This document shows positions 9,503 through 18,953 of a stretch of 64,000 nt of DNA, in pieces. The notes beneath the pieces are model-generated. The model was not told the DNA's origin and ran no database searches. It worked only from the letters and a program-made list of their open reading frames with translations. Position numbers and translations under genes: made by a program. Every line of letters starts with the position of its first letter. Within the stretch, counting starts at the first letter, position 1. This DNA comes from Halieaceae bacterium. Its GTDB lineage: Bacteria; Pseudomonadota; Gammaproteobacteria; Pseudomonadales; Halieaceae. The stretch spans positions 124,001 through 188,000 of the forward strand of contig CABYND010000001.1 in NCBI GenBank assembly GCA_902520195.1. Reading direction: 5' to 3'.

Positions 9503-9999
9503 GTGGCTAGCGCCATGCGATGGCTAATGCGATAGAGCAAGGGCAATAAACCGATCCAGATAACAACGAGCACCGCGACAGAGAGCATCTCACCGAGGGG
9601 CAGCGAGACCGCACCCAAACCGGCCCCCACCATGTAGTTGAAGGGTACGGCGATGCCGCCCAACACGGCAGCCAACCACATCGATTGCCCAATTTTGGCG
9701 AAGCTTCGATACAGCGCAGCCGCAAAGACCCACCACAGCACGATTAACCAAAGAGGGACGACGGTCGCCGAGCCAAAATCAAAAACGCCTATCAGGGTAA
9801 GCACGATATCCACGCCTATCCCAGCCATGGCGACGGGTAGCAATCTGCGAAACTCTAGACCACGGTCGGATACCAGATAAAAGTGCATTGCCAAAGACAA
9901 CAGCGCAACCGGCACCCAAGCTTCCCTGCCCAATACACAACAGAACCAGGTGGCCTGGAACCACACCGCGTTGAACCAAAAGGTATCGACCAGCTTCAT
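9499..9999 (-). CDS. DUF2878 integral membrane protein
   Basis: 166 residues with about five hydrophobic segments (for example VPVALLSLAMHFYLV, VVPLWLIVLWWVFAAAL, LSVAVLVVIWIGLLPLL) and a start, FWFNAVWFQATWF, that matches DUF2878. Inner-membrane protein of unknown function. Its stop overlaps the start of the chalcone-isomerase-like gene (ATGA), indicating coupled translation. Confidence 0.8.
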   Translation of the reverse strand: MKLVDTFWFNAVWFQATWFCCVLGREAWVPVALLSLAMHFYLVSDRGLEFRRLLPVAMAGIGVDIVLTLIGVFDFGSATVVPLWLIVLWWVFAAALYRSFAKIGQSMWLAAVLGGIAVPFNYMVGAGLGAVSLPLGEMLSVAVLVVIWIGLLPLLYRISHRMALAT

Positions 10000-10033
10000 A
10001 GCCGGTTTGATACGATGGGGGCGAAACGGCAGA

Positions 10034-11413
10034 TCAGGCGGCGCTGGGTATTACGCCGTAGTGCTGGCCAGTCCGATCCAGTGCTGCCGCCAGTTGATCG
10101 ACCAGGAAATCAATCTCTGAGCGCTCGGTGACAAAAGGCGGCGCCATAATCATCGCATCACCAGTCTGGCGCACCATCAGACCCTGGGTAATTGCCGTAT
10201 CGCGGCAGTAGACCGCCGCCGCCGACTCGGGTGCCAGTCGCTCGCGGGTTGATTTATCGCGCACCAACTCCACCGCGGCAAAGAGCCCCTTGACTCGTAC
10301 CTGTCCTACGATCGGGTGATCTGCCAGCTCAATCAGCCGGCTGGCAAAATACGGCGCGAGCTCCACCACGCCCTGCTCGATGATCCGCGTCTCTTCAAGA
10401 ATATCCAGCGTGGCCAAGCCCGCAGCACAGGAGGCAGGGTGTCCTGAATAAGTGAGCCCATGGGCAAACTCGCCACCACCCGACAACAGCACGTCAGAAA
10501 TTTTTTGGCTGATCAAACTCCCACCCAGAGGCATGTAGCCGTTGGTGACGGCTTTGGCAAAGGTCACCAAATCTGGCTCGGTGCCATAGGTCTCAAAGCC
10601 AAACCATTTGCCGGTGCGTCCAAAGCCACAGATGACCTCGTCGGAGATCAACAGAATGTCGCGCTCGTCAAGGATGCGCTTCACTTCAGGCCAGTAAGTA
10701 TCCGGGGGCACGATCACACCGCCGGCACCCTGCACAGGCTCCGCAATGAACGCCGCCACGCGGTCCTCCCCGAGTTCATCAATCTTTTTCTCGAGCTCGC
10801 GGGCAGCGGCGATACCAAATGCCTTGGGATCAAGATCCGCGCCCTCCTCAAACCAGTGCGGCTGCTGGATGTGATGCACATAGTCGAGACCCATGGTCTG
10901 CTTGTGCATCGCTGACATGCCACCCAGCGTTGAGGCCGCGATCGTACTGCCGTGATACGCGTTTTGGCGGCTGATGATCAGTTTCTTTTCCGGCTTACCC
11001 AGCAAATCAAAGTAGCGGTGCACCAGCTTGATTTGGGTATCGTTGGCCTCCGACCCGGAGTTGGTGAAGAAGACATGCTGGAACCGCTCGGGCGTGACCT
11101 GGGAGAGCCGCGCCGCTAATTCAGCCGCCGGCTGATTCGAGCACCGGAAAAAGTTGTTGTAGAAGGGAAGCTCGGCGAGCTGCTCGGCCACCGCTTGCTT
11201 AATGCGATCCTGACTGTAGCCCAGATTGCAGCACCACAGCCCCGACATGCTGTCCTGAATCTTGTTGCCATCAGAGTCATAGATATAAATGTGCTCTGCG
11301 CGGCTGACGATGCGCCCACCGTGCTTGGCATAATCCTCAAAATCCGTGAAGGGATGTAGATGGTGCGCCTGATCCAGCTTTTTAAGTGCTGGCGTATCGA
11401 GCGTCGCGGTCAT
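10034..11413 (-). CDS. Class III (omega) aminotransferase
   Basis: 459 residues, usual length for PLP-dependent fold-type I class III aminotransferases. Visible signatures: the FFTNSGSEANDTQIKL phosphate-binding segment, the YHGST turn, the LISDEVICGFGRTG region with the PLP-pairing Asp, and the Schiff-base Lys in FAKAVTNGYMPLGG. It probably moves an amino group from an amine or omega-amino acid to pyruvate or 2-oxoglutarate; the substrate cannot be assigned. Divergent from the MBL gene, with paired inverted repeats in the gap. Confidence 0.9.
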   Translation of the reverse strand: MTATLDTPALKKLDQAHHLHPFTDFEDYAKHGGRIVSRAEHIYIYDSDGNKIQDSMSGLWCCNLGYSQDRIKQAVAEQLAELPFYNNFFRCSNQPAAELAARLSQVTPERFQHVFFTNSGSEANDTQIKLVHRYFDLLGKPEKKLIISRQNAYHGSTIAASTLGGMSAMHKQTMGLDYVHHIQQPHWFEEGADLDPKAFGIAAARELEKKIDELGEDRVAAFIAEPVQGAGGVIVPPDTYWPEVKRILDERDILLISDEVICGFGRTGKWFGFETYGTEPDLVTFAKAVTNGYMPLGGSLISQKISDVLLSGGGEFAHGLTYSGHPASCAAGLATLDILEETRIIEQGVVELAPYFASRLIELADHPIVGQVRVKGLFAAVELVRDKSTRERLAPESAAAVYCRDTAITQGLMVRQTGDAMIMAPPFVTERSEIDFLVDQLAAALDRTGQHYGVIPSAA

Positions 11414-11491
11414 GGTGCTTTCTCCTCGAATTTGGCTGGTCTCACTATAGCGATCCCGGCCACGAACAGGGATGACTGACTAGGCCAGTAT

Positions 11492-11522
11492 CACACCGGG
11501 TTATCGGTGTGTCAGTAACCCG
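11492..11522. promoter_or_regulatory. Two overlapping inverted repeats between divergent genes
   Basis: CACACCG (11492-11498) pairs with CGGTGTG (11505-11511), and CGGGTTA (11497-11503) pairs with TAACCCG (11516-11522). Both are perfect 7-bp arms and share bases, so as RNA they would exclude each other; as DNA they could be an operator. They lie between the aminotransferase and the MBL gene, 69 bp before the preferred MBL start. Confidence 0.45.
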
Positions 11523-11590
11523 AAAGGGAGAGCTTGGTAGACAGCGCGCGGCGCGGCGCGCACACTTCCGCCTTCCATCAGGAGCTAACA

Positions 11591-12673
11591 GTGACTCTGG
11601 AACGCGTTGACGAACAATACCGTGGCCTGACCTACCCCTGGGGCAGGCTGGAACACCCTGGCGATGAACCTTTCGAGGTGGCGCCCGGTGTCTGGTGGGC
11701 GCGATTTGCCATGCCGGGGCCCCTGAACCACATCAACCTGTGGTTGCTGGAGGACGGAGACGGTTGGACCATTGTCGACACCTGCCTCAATCTGGATTCT
11801 GCCAAGGAGCGATGGGAATCCCTGTTCACCGGCTTCATGGCAGGCAAACCCGTCCACCGTGTGATCTGCACTCACATGCACCCGGACCACATTGGTCTGG
11901 CAGGCTGGCTTTGTGAACGTTTCGACTGCGATCTGTTCATGACGCAGGCGGAGTTCCTTACAGGTAGCCTGATCATGGGTTACACAGGGGAAGCGGCTCC
12001 ACCCCCGGCGATCTCCTTCTACCACCGCACGGGATTCACCGACGAGCAATTGGAAAGTTACAAGGAGCGCTTTGGCAGCTTCGGACAGTTCGCCACGCCG
12101 CTGCCCCACAATTACCAGCGCCTCAGTGACCGACAAACGCTGTCGATCGGCGGCCGCTACTGGCAGATAGTGGTCGGTCAGGGACACTCCCCCGAGCACG
12201 CGTGCCTGTATTGCCCGGCGCTACATCTGGTCATTGCTGGCGATCAAATCCTGCCGCGTATCACCCCCAACGTGTCGGTGTTTCCCACCGAGCCCGATGG
12301 CAATCCGCTGGAGGCATGGCTCGCGTCGAGCACACGATTACTGGGCATGCTGCCCGACGATTTGCTGGTATTGCCGGCACACCAGTCGCCCTTTACGGGG
12401 GTGCGGGTGCGCCTCAACCAGATCATCGACAGCCACCGCCTCGCGCTCGCGAATCTGTACGACCTGCTAATGGAGCCCAAACTCTTACCGGAATGTTTCA
12501 GCTGTCTGTTTGGCAGAGAAATTGGTGACGGTGAGATCCAGATGGCGACCGGTGAAACCGTAGCGCACCTGAATTATCTCTGGCACCGCGGTAATATTCA
12601 GCGGCGGATCAATGCTGACGACCGATATGAGTATCGATCCGACCCCGAGGCACGCTACGTCGACGCAGAGTAG
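11591..12673 (+). CDS. MBL-fold metallo-hydrolase
   Basis: 360 residues from GTG at 11591, which has AGGAG 7 nt upstream; an in-frame TTG at 11534 with its own AGGGAG would add 19 residues. The metallo-beta-lactamase fold shows the zinc motif HxHxDH in CTHMHPDHIGLAGW near residue 100 and a later GHSPEHACLY segment. The C-terminal ~100 residues form an extra helical domain, as in glyoxalase II-like or lactonase-like relatives. It probably hydrolyses a thioester or lactone. Six bp separate it from the esterase gene, so the two are likely co-transcribed. Confidence 0.85.
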   Translation: MTLERVDEQYRGLTYPWGRLEHPGDEPFEVAPGVWWARFAMPGPLNHINLWLLEDGDGWTIVDTCLNLDSAKERWESLFTGFMAGKPVHRVICTHMHPDHIGLAGWLCERFDCDLFMTQAEFLTGSLIMGYTGEAAPPPAISFYHRTGFTDEQLESYKERFGSFGQFATPLPHNYQRLSDRQTLSIGGRYWQIVVGQGHSPEHACLYCPALHLVIAGDQILPRITPNVSVFPTEPDGNPLEAWLASSTRLLGMLPDDLLVLPAHQSPFTGVRVRLNQIIDSHRLALANLYDLLMEPKLLPECFSCLFGREIGDGEIQMATGETVAHLNYLWHRGNIQRRINADDRYEYRSDPEARYVDAE

Positions 12674-12679
12674 AAACCC

Positions 12680-13564
12680 GTGACATCGCTGCGCAATCGA
12701 ATCAAAACCCTCGCCTACCGCTGGTACTACCGGCGAATGAATCGGTTAGCGTGGGAGGGTGCGCCGGCCCCCGAGGTCAAAACCAGTTTTCTTCAGCTCC
12801 CTTTACCCGAGCAAACGCTCGGGGCGCGGATGTACCACGGCTCCCGCCACCGCCCACTCATCATCTACTTCCATGGTGGGGGCTGGACAATCGGTGATCT
12901 CGATACTCACCACCCATTTTGCCTGCGGCTCGCCCATCAAACCCACTGCACGGTCATGTCGATTGACTATCGGCTGGCCCCCGAGCATCCCTTCCCCGCA
13001 GCCCACGAGGACGCCATGGCCGCGTCGCGATGGATCATAGATAACCTTAACGCGCTGGCGCCGAATAATGGCGAGGTGGTCATCGCCGGCGACAGCGCCG
13101 GCGGGAATCTGACGCTGTCGACGGCGGTTCGCTTGCCTGACGAGCCACGGCTCAGGGGTTGTCTGATGATCTACCCGGCGACGCAGCACTACCACGCGGC
13201 GATGCGCTCCTATATAGAGCATGCCAAGAGCGGGCCTTTGACGACGTCCATCATGCGCTGGTTTATAGATACCTATCTGGACGGCTTGGCGCCCGCAGAC
13301 CCAGCGACAGAAATTTTGTTCCCTGGCAAGCGCATCCCGCTCAGGGGTTTTCCTCGCTCACTGCTGGTAACCGCAGAAAAAGACCCTTTGAGGGATGACG
13401 GAAAGCGTCTTGCCATAGCGCTGCAGCGTGCAGACGTGACCGTGCAACACGAGCACTTCTCTCAGGAGGCACACGGGTTCCCCTGTTCGGAGGGGCCTAC
13501 CCCGGGGCATGAACGCTTCATGTCGTTAACAAAGAACTGGATTGAGGCGATTAGCGCGCGGTGA
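12680..13564 (+). CDS. Alpha/beta hydrolase, hormone-sensitive-lipase type esterase
   Basis: 294 residues from GTG. Oxyanion-hole motif HGGG (IYFHGGGWTIGD), nucleophile elbow GDSAGG (VIAGDSAGGNL), catalytic Asp in EKDPLRDDG and His in AHGFP, all in the expected order. Carboxylesterase of the HSL/bacterial family IV type, with probable activity on short acyl esters. It follows the MBL gene by 6 bp; its 3' end overlaps the convergent iron alcohol dehydrogenase by 14 bp. Confidence 0.88.
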   Translation: MTSLRNRIKTLAYRWYYRRMNRLAWEGAPAPEVKTSFLQLPLPEQTLGARMYHGSRHRPLIIYFHGGGWTIGDLDTHHPFCLRLAHQTHCTVMSIDYRLAPEHPFPAAHEDAMAASRWIIDNLNALAPNNGEVVIAGDSAGGNLTLSTAVRLPDEPRLRGCLMIYPATQHYHAAMRSYIEHAKSGPLTTSIMRWFIDTYLDGLAPADPATEILFPGKRIPLRGFPRSLLVTAEKDPLRDDGKRLAIALQRADVTVQHEHFSQEAHGFPCSEGPTPGHERFMSLTKNWIEAISAR

Positions 13565-14762
13565 TGCGCTCCAGCGTATCCATGATCTCTGTCTTGGTCA
13601 GCAGACGCGGCGATACATAGCCGTCACTCTCATCCATCGCAGCATGAGCTAGTACCGTCCAATCCGCCGGCTGAATCCTCGGATCAGTCTCAGCAATGCC
13701 GACTTTGGCGATGAGATCCTGCACTGCCTCAACGAACGCCTGCGCCCTTGCCGCGGGTGAGCCGGCGTCAGACACATTTGTCACAACAGCGAGCTCGGCC
13801 AGCCCCGTCTCTGCCTCGGCGAGACAGGCTTTGAGGACATGGGGTAGAGCAAGCGCATTGGCATGTCCATGAGGAATGCCGTAACGGGCACCCAGCTGGT
13901 GGGCAATCGCGTGGACGTTACCGACGCCCACCTGGTTGATCGCGATGCCTGCGTGATAAGCCGCCACCGCCATACCCTGACGAGCCTCCACATCTTCGGG
14001 ATGCTGCACCGCCCGCTCGAGCCAGCGAAACACCCCCTGAATAGCGAGGCGTCCGTTCTCTTTTCGCGTGCCACGATCCCAAATGCAGATGTAGGCCTCG
14101 ATGCCGTGGGTCAGCGCATCGATTCCCGTTGCCGCCGTGACGGGTGCGGGCAAGCCCAACAACAGATCCGGGTCTAAGGCGACCGCCTGTGGCAACAGAT
14201 CTTCACCCACAATGATGTGCTTGAGCTTCTCTTCAGGATCCTTGATAACCGCCCCCATCGTGGCCTCGCTGCCGGTACCGGAGGTGGTGGGGATAGCGTA
14301 AATCGGAAGGACATCGTCGGGCACTTTATTTAACCCAACCCATTTGTCGGGTGACTCGTCACTGGTACGAGTGCACGCGATGATTTTTGCCGCATCCATG
14401 GAGGATCCACCCCCCACAGCGACAATCGCGGTACATCCCGCCGCGCGCAAAACCTCGGCACCCTCGGTCACATGTGCGAACGTAGGGTCAGGGTCGACGC
14501 CGGCATACCAGTGGAGGTTCACTCCTGCATCGGCGAGAGGCGCCAACGCCCGCTCGGCCAGACCCAGCTCTTTGAGCGCCTTGTCAGTCACCACCAGAAT
14601 ATTGGTGTGGCCTATATCGACGATACGCCGACACAGATCAGTACTGGCCCCCTGTCCGACATAAGACAGATGCACGCCCGCCGCCTTGTTACCAATGAGC
14701 AGCTTGATCAGCCCCAGCTTAACACCGCGCTTGAATCGCCTAACCGGCATGGATCGCAACAT
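13551..14762 (-). CDS. Iron-containing alcohol dehydrogenase
   Basis: 403 residues. NAD-binding GGGSSMDAAK near 115, the TTSGTGSEAT segment, and metal-ligand motifs DALTHGIEAY and GIPHGHANALALPHV identify a group III Fe-ADH. It would oxidise an alcohol or reduce an aldehyde with NAD(P), in the cytosol. GGAG lies 9 nt before the ATG. Divergent from the quinone oxidoreductase gene. Substrate unknown. Confidence 0.9.
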   Translation of the reverse strand: MLRSMPVRRFKRGVKLGLIKLLIGNKAAGVHLSYVGQGASTDLCRRIVDIGHTNILVVTDKALKELGLAERALAPLADAGVNLHWYAGVDPDPTFAHVTEGAEVLRAAGCTAIVAVGGGSSMDAAKIIACTRTSDESPDKWVGLNKVPDDVLPIYAIPTTSGTGSEATMGAVIKDPEEKLKHIIVGEDLLPQAVALDPDLLLGLPAPVTAATGIDALTHGIEAYICIWDRGTRKENGRLAIQGVFRWLERAVQHPEDVEARQGMAVAAYHAGIAINQVGVGNVHAIAHQLGARYGIPHGHANALALPHVLKACLAEAETGLAELAVVTNVSDAGSPAARAQAFVEAVQDLIAKVGIAETDPRIQPADWTVLAHAAMDESDGYVSPRLLTKTEIMDTLERITAR

Positions 14763-14854
14763 AGGGATGCTCCCCAGAGATTTTCTTGTAAGGGTAGGCT
14801 ATCTTCGCTGCTCTATGGACAACAGTCCAGGATCTGCCACAGGGAAGGCGCGCT

Positions 14855-15838
14855 ATGGACAGACATTACATCCACTTCGAGACGCCGGATCTGGCCAAAC
14901 TCGCCAACGATACGGCACCCCCGGCCGGCCCGGAGGAGGTGTTGATTAAAGTGGATCATGCCGGTATCAATCGCGCCGACTTGCTGCAGCGCCTCGGGCT
15001 TTATCCGCCGCCGGAGGACGCGTCCCCCATACCGGGGCTGGAAGTGGCCGGCCAGGTAGTCGCGGTTGGAGGGCGATGCACAGCACTGAAACTGGGCGAT
15101 AGAGTGTGCGCACTGACCCATGGTGGGGGCTACGCTTCACACGCTATCGCCCGGGAAGACCACTGTCTCGCCCTGCCGGATAGCCTGTCCACGGAACAGG
15201 GCGCCGCCCTGCCCGAAGCGCTGCTGACCGTCTGGTACAACGTTATGGAGCGTGGCCAACTGTCAGCCGGTGAGACTGTGCTGATCTACGGCGGCAGCAG
15301 CGGCATCGGCTCGATAGGTATACAGATGGCTGCCGCGCTTGGCGCGAACGTGATTTCCACCGCGGGCTCAGTAGCGCGATGTGATGCGGTGAGAGCGCTC
15401 GGCGCGTCGTTTGTGGCAAATCATCGGGAAGGCAGCCTCACCGAGCAGATCACTGAGGCAGGCTACGGCGGGAAAATCGATGTCATTCTGGACATTGCAG
15501 GGGGTGACCTGATGCAAGCCAATCTGGACCTCGCTGCCCTCGATGGTCGCATCGTATGTATTGGTGTGATGCGCGGCATGCAGAGCGAGATCAACCTTGC
15601 CACGCTGTTCATGAAGCGCTTAACGCTGACCGGCAGTACGCTAAGGAGGCTCGACACCGCGGAGCGAGCGCGTTGCTTCACCGCCATTCGAGACCGCATC
15701 TGGCCGCAGGTGATCGCGGGCAATATTCAACCCATCGTCGACACCGCTTACTCTCTAGCTGACGTACTGGAGGCCCACGAACATATGCGCTTAGGTACGC
15801 ATCTTGGTAAGTTGGTTCTAGACTGTCGGATGGGGTAA
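14855..15838 (+). CDS. NAD(P)H:quinone oxidoreductase (PIG3-like MDR family)
   Basis: 327 residues, medium-chain dehydrogenase/reductase fold without the zinc cysteines. GroES-like N-terminal domain (VDHAGINRADLLQRLGLYP, PGLEVAGQVVAVG) and a Rossmann domain with YGGSSGIGSIGIQMA. It probably reduces quinones or enones with NADPH. Stands alone between the Fe-ADH and the lytic transglycosylase. Confidence 0.88.
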   Translation: MDRHYIHFETPDLAKLANDTAPPAGPEEVLIKVDHAGINRADLLQRLGLYPPPEDASPIPGLEVAGQVVAVGGRCTALKLGDRVCALTHGGGYASHAIAREDHCLALPDSLSTEQGAALPEALLTVWYNVMERGQLSAGETVLIYGGSSGIGSIGIQMAAALGANVISTAGSVARCDAVRALGASFVANHREGSLTEQITEAGYGGKIDVILDIAGGDLMQANLDLAALDGRIVCIGVMRGMQSEINLATLFMKRLTLTGSTLRRLDTAERARCFTAIRDRIWPQVIAGNIQPIVDTAYSLADVLEAHEHMRLGTHLGKLVLDCRMG

Positions 15839-15916
15839 GCGCTCACCCAAGTCGGCACCAAGACACAACCGTGAGCGGATAACCCCAGCCGCCGGTCAAT
15901 TAGGAAACGTTGCTAC

Positions 15917-17548
15917 ATGCGGTCACTGCTTGCTGACACTTTCCCCAAGACACTGCTAACAGGCTTTGTGGCTCTTACAATGGCGCTTGCCGCAGACAGC
16001 GGCGAGAGTGAGGTAGAGGTCGCGGAGTCCTCAACCGCAGCATCAGCGCCTGCCCAGTTCACAGTCTCTGGGCGTCTGACGCTGCCACCAGACAATATTC
16101 TGGCCAGCATCGATACCGCCCCCGATCGGGCAGCGGCCATTGATGCCCTAGCGAGCAGCACCGTTGCCGGCTCTGGTAGCCTGAAACGCTTTGGTGTCAT
16201 GCCAAAATTTGGCGACCTCGACACCATGGTCGAGCGCCGCGCGATCCGGGTACTGACCGTATATGGACCGGGCCGCTACTTTCTTAAGGACGGACCACGC
16301 GGAACAGTTCAGGAATACGCCGACAAACTGCAAAAGGTCGTCAACGAGGCCTTCAAAACCGGCTTGCTGACCGTTCAAGTGCCAGTCATCCCAGTAGCGC
16401 GGGATCAGCTCTTCTCTGCGCTACAGGCAGGCTACGGTGATATCGTGATGGCGGGGACCACCGTTACTGACAACAGGCAGGTGGGGGTCGACTTCACCAA
16501 CCCGGTGAGTAAGCCCCTCAAAGAAGTTTTGATTACTGGCCCGAGCGCTCCTCGCCTCGGGTCACTGGCGGACTTATCAGACCAAACCGTTTACCTGCGT
16601 CTTTCAAGCAGCTATGCAGAAAGCGTCCGCAAACTGAGCCAAACGCTGGTTGAGCAGGGCCAGGCGCCGATCCGCATCGAAGCAGTAGACGAATCACTGG
16701 AGGATGAAGACCTGATTGAAATGGTCGACACCGGCCTGCTGCCCTGGGCGGTGGTGGATGACTACAAGCCGCAAATGTGGCGCGAGGTGTTCACCCGCGT
16801 CACGGTACGAGATGATCTCGTGCTCCGTGAGGGCGCACGCCTCGCCTGGGCGATACGACCAGACAGCCCGCAGCTAAAGACCTTTTTGGATACTTTCCTC
16901 AAGGAAAATCGCGAGGGCACGCTGTTTGGCAACATTATCCGCAATCGATATATCCGGGATTTCAACTGGACAGAAAATGCGATGGGTGCCACAGAGCTGA
17001 GTCGCTACCACAAGCTGTCAGCGCTATTTAAAAAATATGGTACGGACTATGGCATGGACCCCACCTTGTTGGCGGCCCAAGGCTTTCAGGAGTCACGGCT
17101 CGACCAAAGCGTGCGCAGTCCCGTAGGCGCCATTGGGGTGATGCAGCTACTGCCAAGCACGGCCAAAGACAAAAATGTCGCAATCCCCAATATCGACGAG
17201 CTGGAGCCCAATATTGAGGCCGGCGCGAAATATATGGCGTTTTTAAAGGAGCGCTATTTCAGCGGTCCTGAGCTTGATGAGTTGAATGGTTCTCTGCTGG
17301 CACTGGCCTCTTACAACGCCGGGCCTGGGCGGATTCGCCGACTGCGGCGCGAAGCAGCGGAACGGGGCTATGATCACAATCTCTGGTTCGATAATGTCGA
17401 GGTGATCGTAGCGGAGCAGGTGGGGCGCGAGACGGTTCAGTACGTCTCCAACATCTTCAAGTACTATCTGACTTATCGCTGGATCAACACTGCCGATGCG
17501 GAACGCGCCGCCGCCCGGCGCGCGACGGGTATGGAAGACGCGCCCTGA
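15917..17548 (+). CDS. MltF-like membrane-bound lytic murein transglycosylase
   Basis: 543 residues. N-terminal signal or anchor (TLLTGFVALTMALAADS), then a family 3 solute-binding domain (about 95-340) and a C-terminal SLT domain (about 370-500) with catalytic Glu in AAQGFQESRLD, the GAIGVMQLLPSTA motif and the ASYNAGPGRIRRL motif. It would cleave peptidoglycan glycan strands in the periplasm; the solute-binding part is the regulatory module of MltF proteins. No lipobox Cys is visible, unlike typical E. coli MltF. Confidence 0.88.
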   Translation: MRSLLADTFPKTLLTGFVALTMALAADSGESEVEVAESSTAASAPAQFTVSGRLTLPPDNILASIDTAPDRAAAIDALASSTVAGSGSLKRFGVMPKFGDLDTMVERRAIRVLTVYGPGRYFLKDGPRGTVQEYADKLQKVVNEAFKTGLLTVQVPVIPVARDQLFSALQAGYGDIVMAGTTVTDNRQVGVDFTNPVSKPLKEVLITGPSAPRLGSLADLSDQTVYLRLSSSYAESVRKLSQTLVEQGQAPIRIEAVDESLEDEDLIEMVDTGLLPWAVVDDYKPQMWREVFTRVTVRDDLVLREGARLAWAIRPDSPQLKTFLDTFLKENREGTLFGNIIRNRYIRDFNWTENAMGATELSRYHKLSALFKKYGTDYGMDPTLLAAQGFQESRLDQSVRSPVGAIGVMQLLPSTAKDKNVAIPNIDELEPNIEAGAKYMAFLKERYFSGPELDELNGSLLALASYNAGPGRIRRLRREAAERGYDHNLWFDNVEVIVAEQVGRETVQYVSNIFKYYLTYRWINTADAERAAARRATGMEDAP

Positions 17549-17577
17549 TTCAGCCCAAGCTCAACAGTTATTAACTT

Positions 17578-18942
17578 TCAGATAACGCTAATCAGTCGCT
17601 CTGTTTCCTCGCACCATTGCAGACGCCCCACTTCGGCGTAGCGCCGCCGCACGCCCGGCGTGGGGCTGAGATAAAAAAGGTCACCATTCGTTCCAGTCAA
17701 GGTAACGTCGACGCCACTCTCGCGCGCCACCTTGGCATTGGCCTCCATATGCTCGGCCTCGCCATGCACCGGAATCACCAGCGTCGGTCTCAGAACCTGA
17801 TAAAGATCCGCCAACTCCCCCTGGCAGGGGTGGCCTGATGCATGCAGGGTCTGCTCGCTCTCGTCTGCAGAGATCACCTCGATGCCCCGATCGCGCAAAC
17901 CCTCGATCAAGCGCAGCACTGACTCCTCATTTCCGGGGATCGTCTTGGAGGAGAGAATCACGGTGTCACCGGCCTCGAGCGCCAGATCAGGATGCGTTTG
18001 CATCATGAGGCGATGCAGTGCCGCACCCCATTCCCCCTGACTGCCGGTCGCCACGCCAAGCACTTCCGCTGGAGGCAGATACCCCAAATGCTCCGGGTGG
18101 ATGGGCTGAAAGCTCTCCGGCAACAAGCCGACCTGCTGGGCGCACCGCGCCATGCCCGCCGCCGAGCGCCCCATTACTCCCAGATAACGACCTGTCAGCT
18201 GGGCGATGCTAGCCAAGGTTTGCATCCTTGCCACGTTACTGGAAAAGCAGCCCACCACAACGCGCCCCTCGCATCGTTGTATGACCTGACGCAAACCGGC
18301 CGCAACCTCACCCTCGGACGGCGTATACCCCGCTCGCAACGCGTTGGTGGAATCGCAGATTACCGCGTCAATTCCCTTATCACCCAGCTCGCGAAATCGC
18401 TTTGAGGACCAGGCCGCGCCGACGACAGGGTCGGCATCAATCTTCCAATCTGCTGTATGCAGTATGCGCGACCCCGGCGTTGTGATGCTCAATGCACAGG
18501 TCTCAGGGGTGGAATGCGTAATGGGAATGCATTCGATATCAAAGGGGCCGATCTTAATATCTTCGCCCGGCTCGATTTCGATTAGTGAACTCGGTAGCAC
18601 GCCCCTGCGGCCTCGCGTCTTATGTCGTAGCACCGCGGCCGCAAAGGGCGTGGCGTAGACCGGGCAACATAGTTGCTCCCAGAGATAGGGCAGCGCACCG
18701 AGATGATCCTCGTGGGCGTGCGTCACAATGAGCCCGGCGAGTTGCTCGCGCCGGGCAGCGATGAAGCTGAGGTCGGGCATTTGCACCGAGGGCATTACCG
18801 CACCGGGCACCTGCTCCAGCGTGATACCGCAATCCACGGCAACCCACTGGTCAGCATGACCAAACAGATTAAAGTTCATGCCGATTTCTCCACAGCCGCC
18901 TAAGGGCAAAAAGACCACTTCGCTACGGAGCAACCCACTCAT
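17578..18942 (-). CDS. RNase J-like MBL-fold ribonuclease
   Basis: 454 residues, shorter than the ~550 usual for RNase J. Beta-lactamase core with THAHEDHLGALPYL zinc motif near 75, then THSTPETCAL and LHTADWKIDADP. Beta-CASP region with CDSTNAL and SSKTIPGNEE, and the late HASGHPCQGEL and IPVHGEAEH motifs. Predicted 5'-exo/endoribonuclease; the normal C-terminal domain seems missing. Eleven bp downstream of the DUF481 gene on the same strand, so possibly co-transcribed with it. Confidence 0.82.
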   Translation of the reverse strand: MSGLLRSEVVFLPLGGCGEIGMNFNLFGHADQWVAVDCGITLEQVPGAVMPSVQMPDLSFIAARREQLAGLIVTHAHEDHLGALPYLWEQLCCPVYATPFAAAVLRHKTRGRRGVLPSSLIEIEPGEDIKIGPFDIECIPITHSTPETCALSITTPGSRILHTADWKIDADPVVGAAWSSKRFRELGDKGIDAVICDSTNALRAGYTPSEGEVAAGLRQVIQRCEGRVVVGCFSSNVARMQTLASIAQLTGRYLGVMGRSAAGMARCAQQVGLLPESFQPIHPEHLGYLPPAEVLGVATGSQGEWGAALHRLMMQTHPDLALEAGDTVILSSKTIPGNEESVLRLIEGLRDRGIEVISADESEQTLHASGHPCQGELADLYQVLRPTLVIPVHGEAEHMEANAKVARESGVDVTLTGTNGDLFYLSPTPGVRRRYAEVGRLQWCEETERLISVI

Positions 18943-18953
18943 TCGAAATCGAT

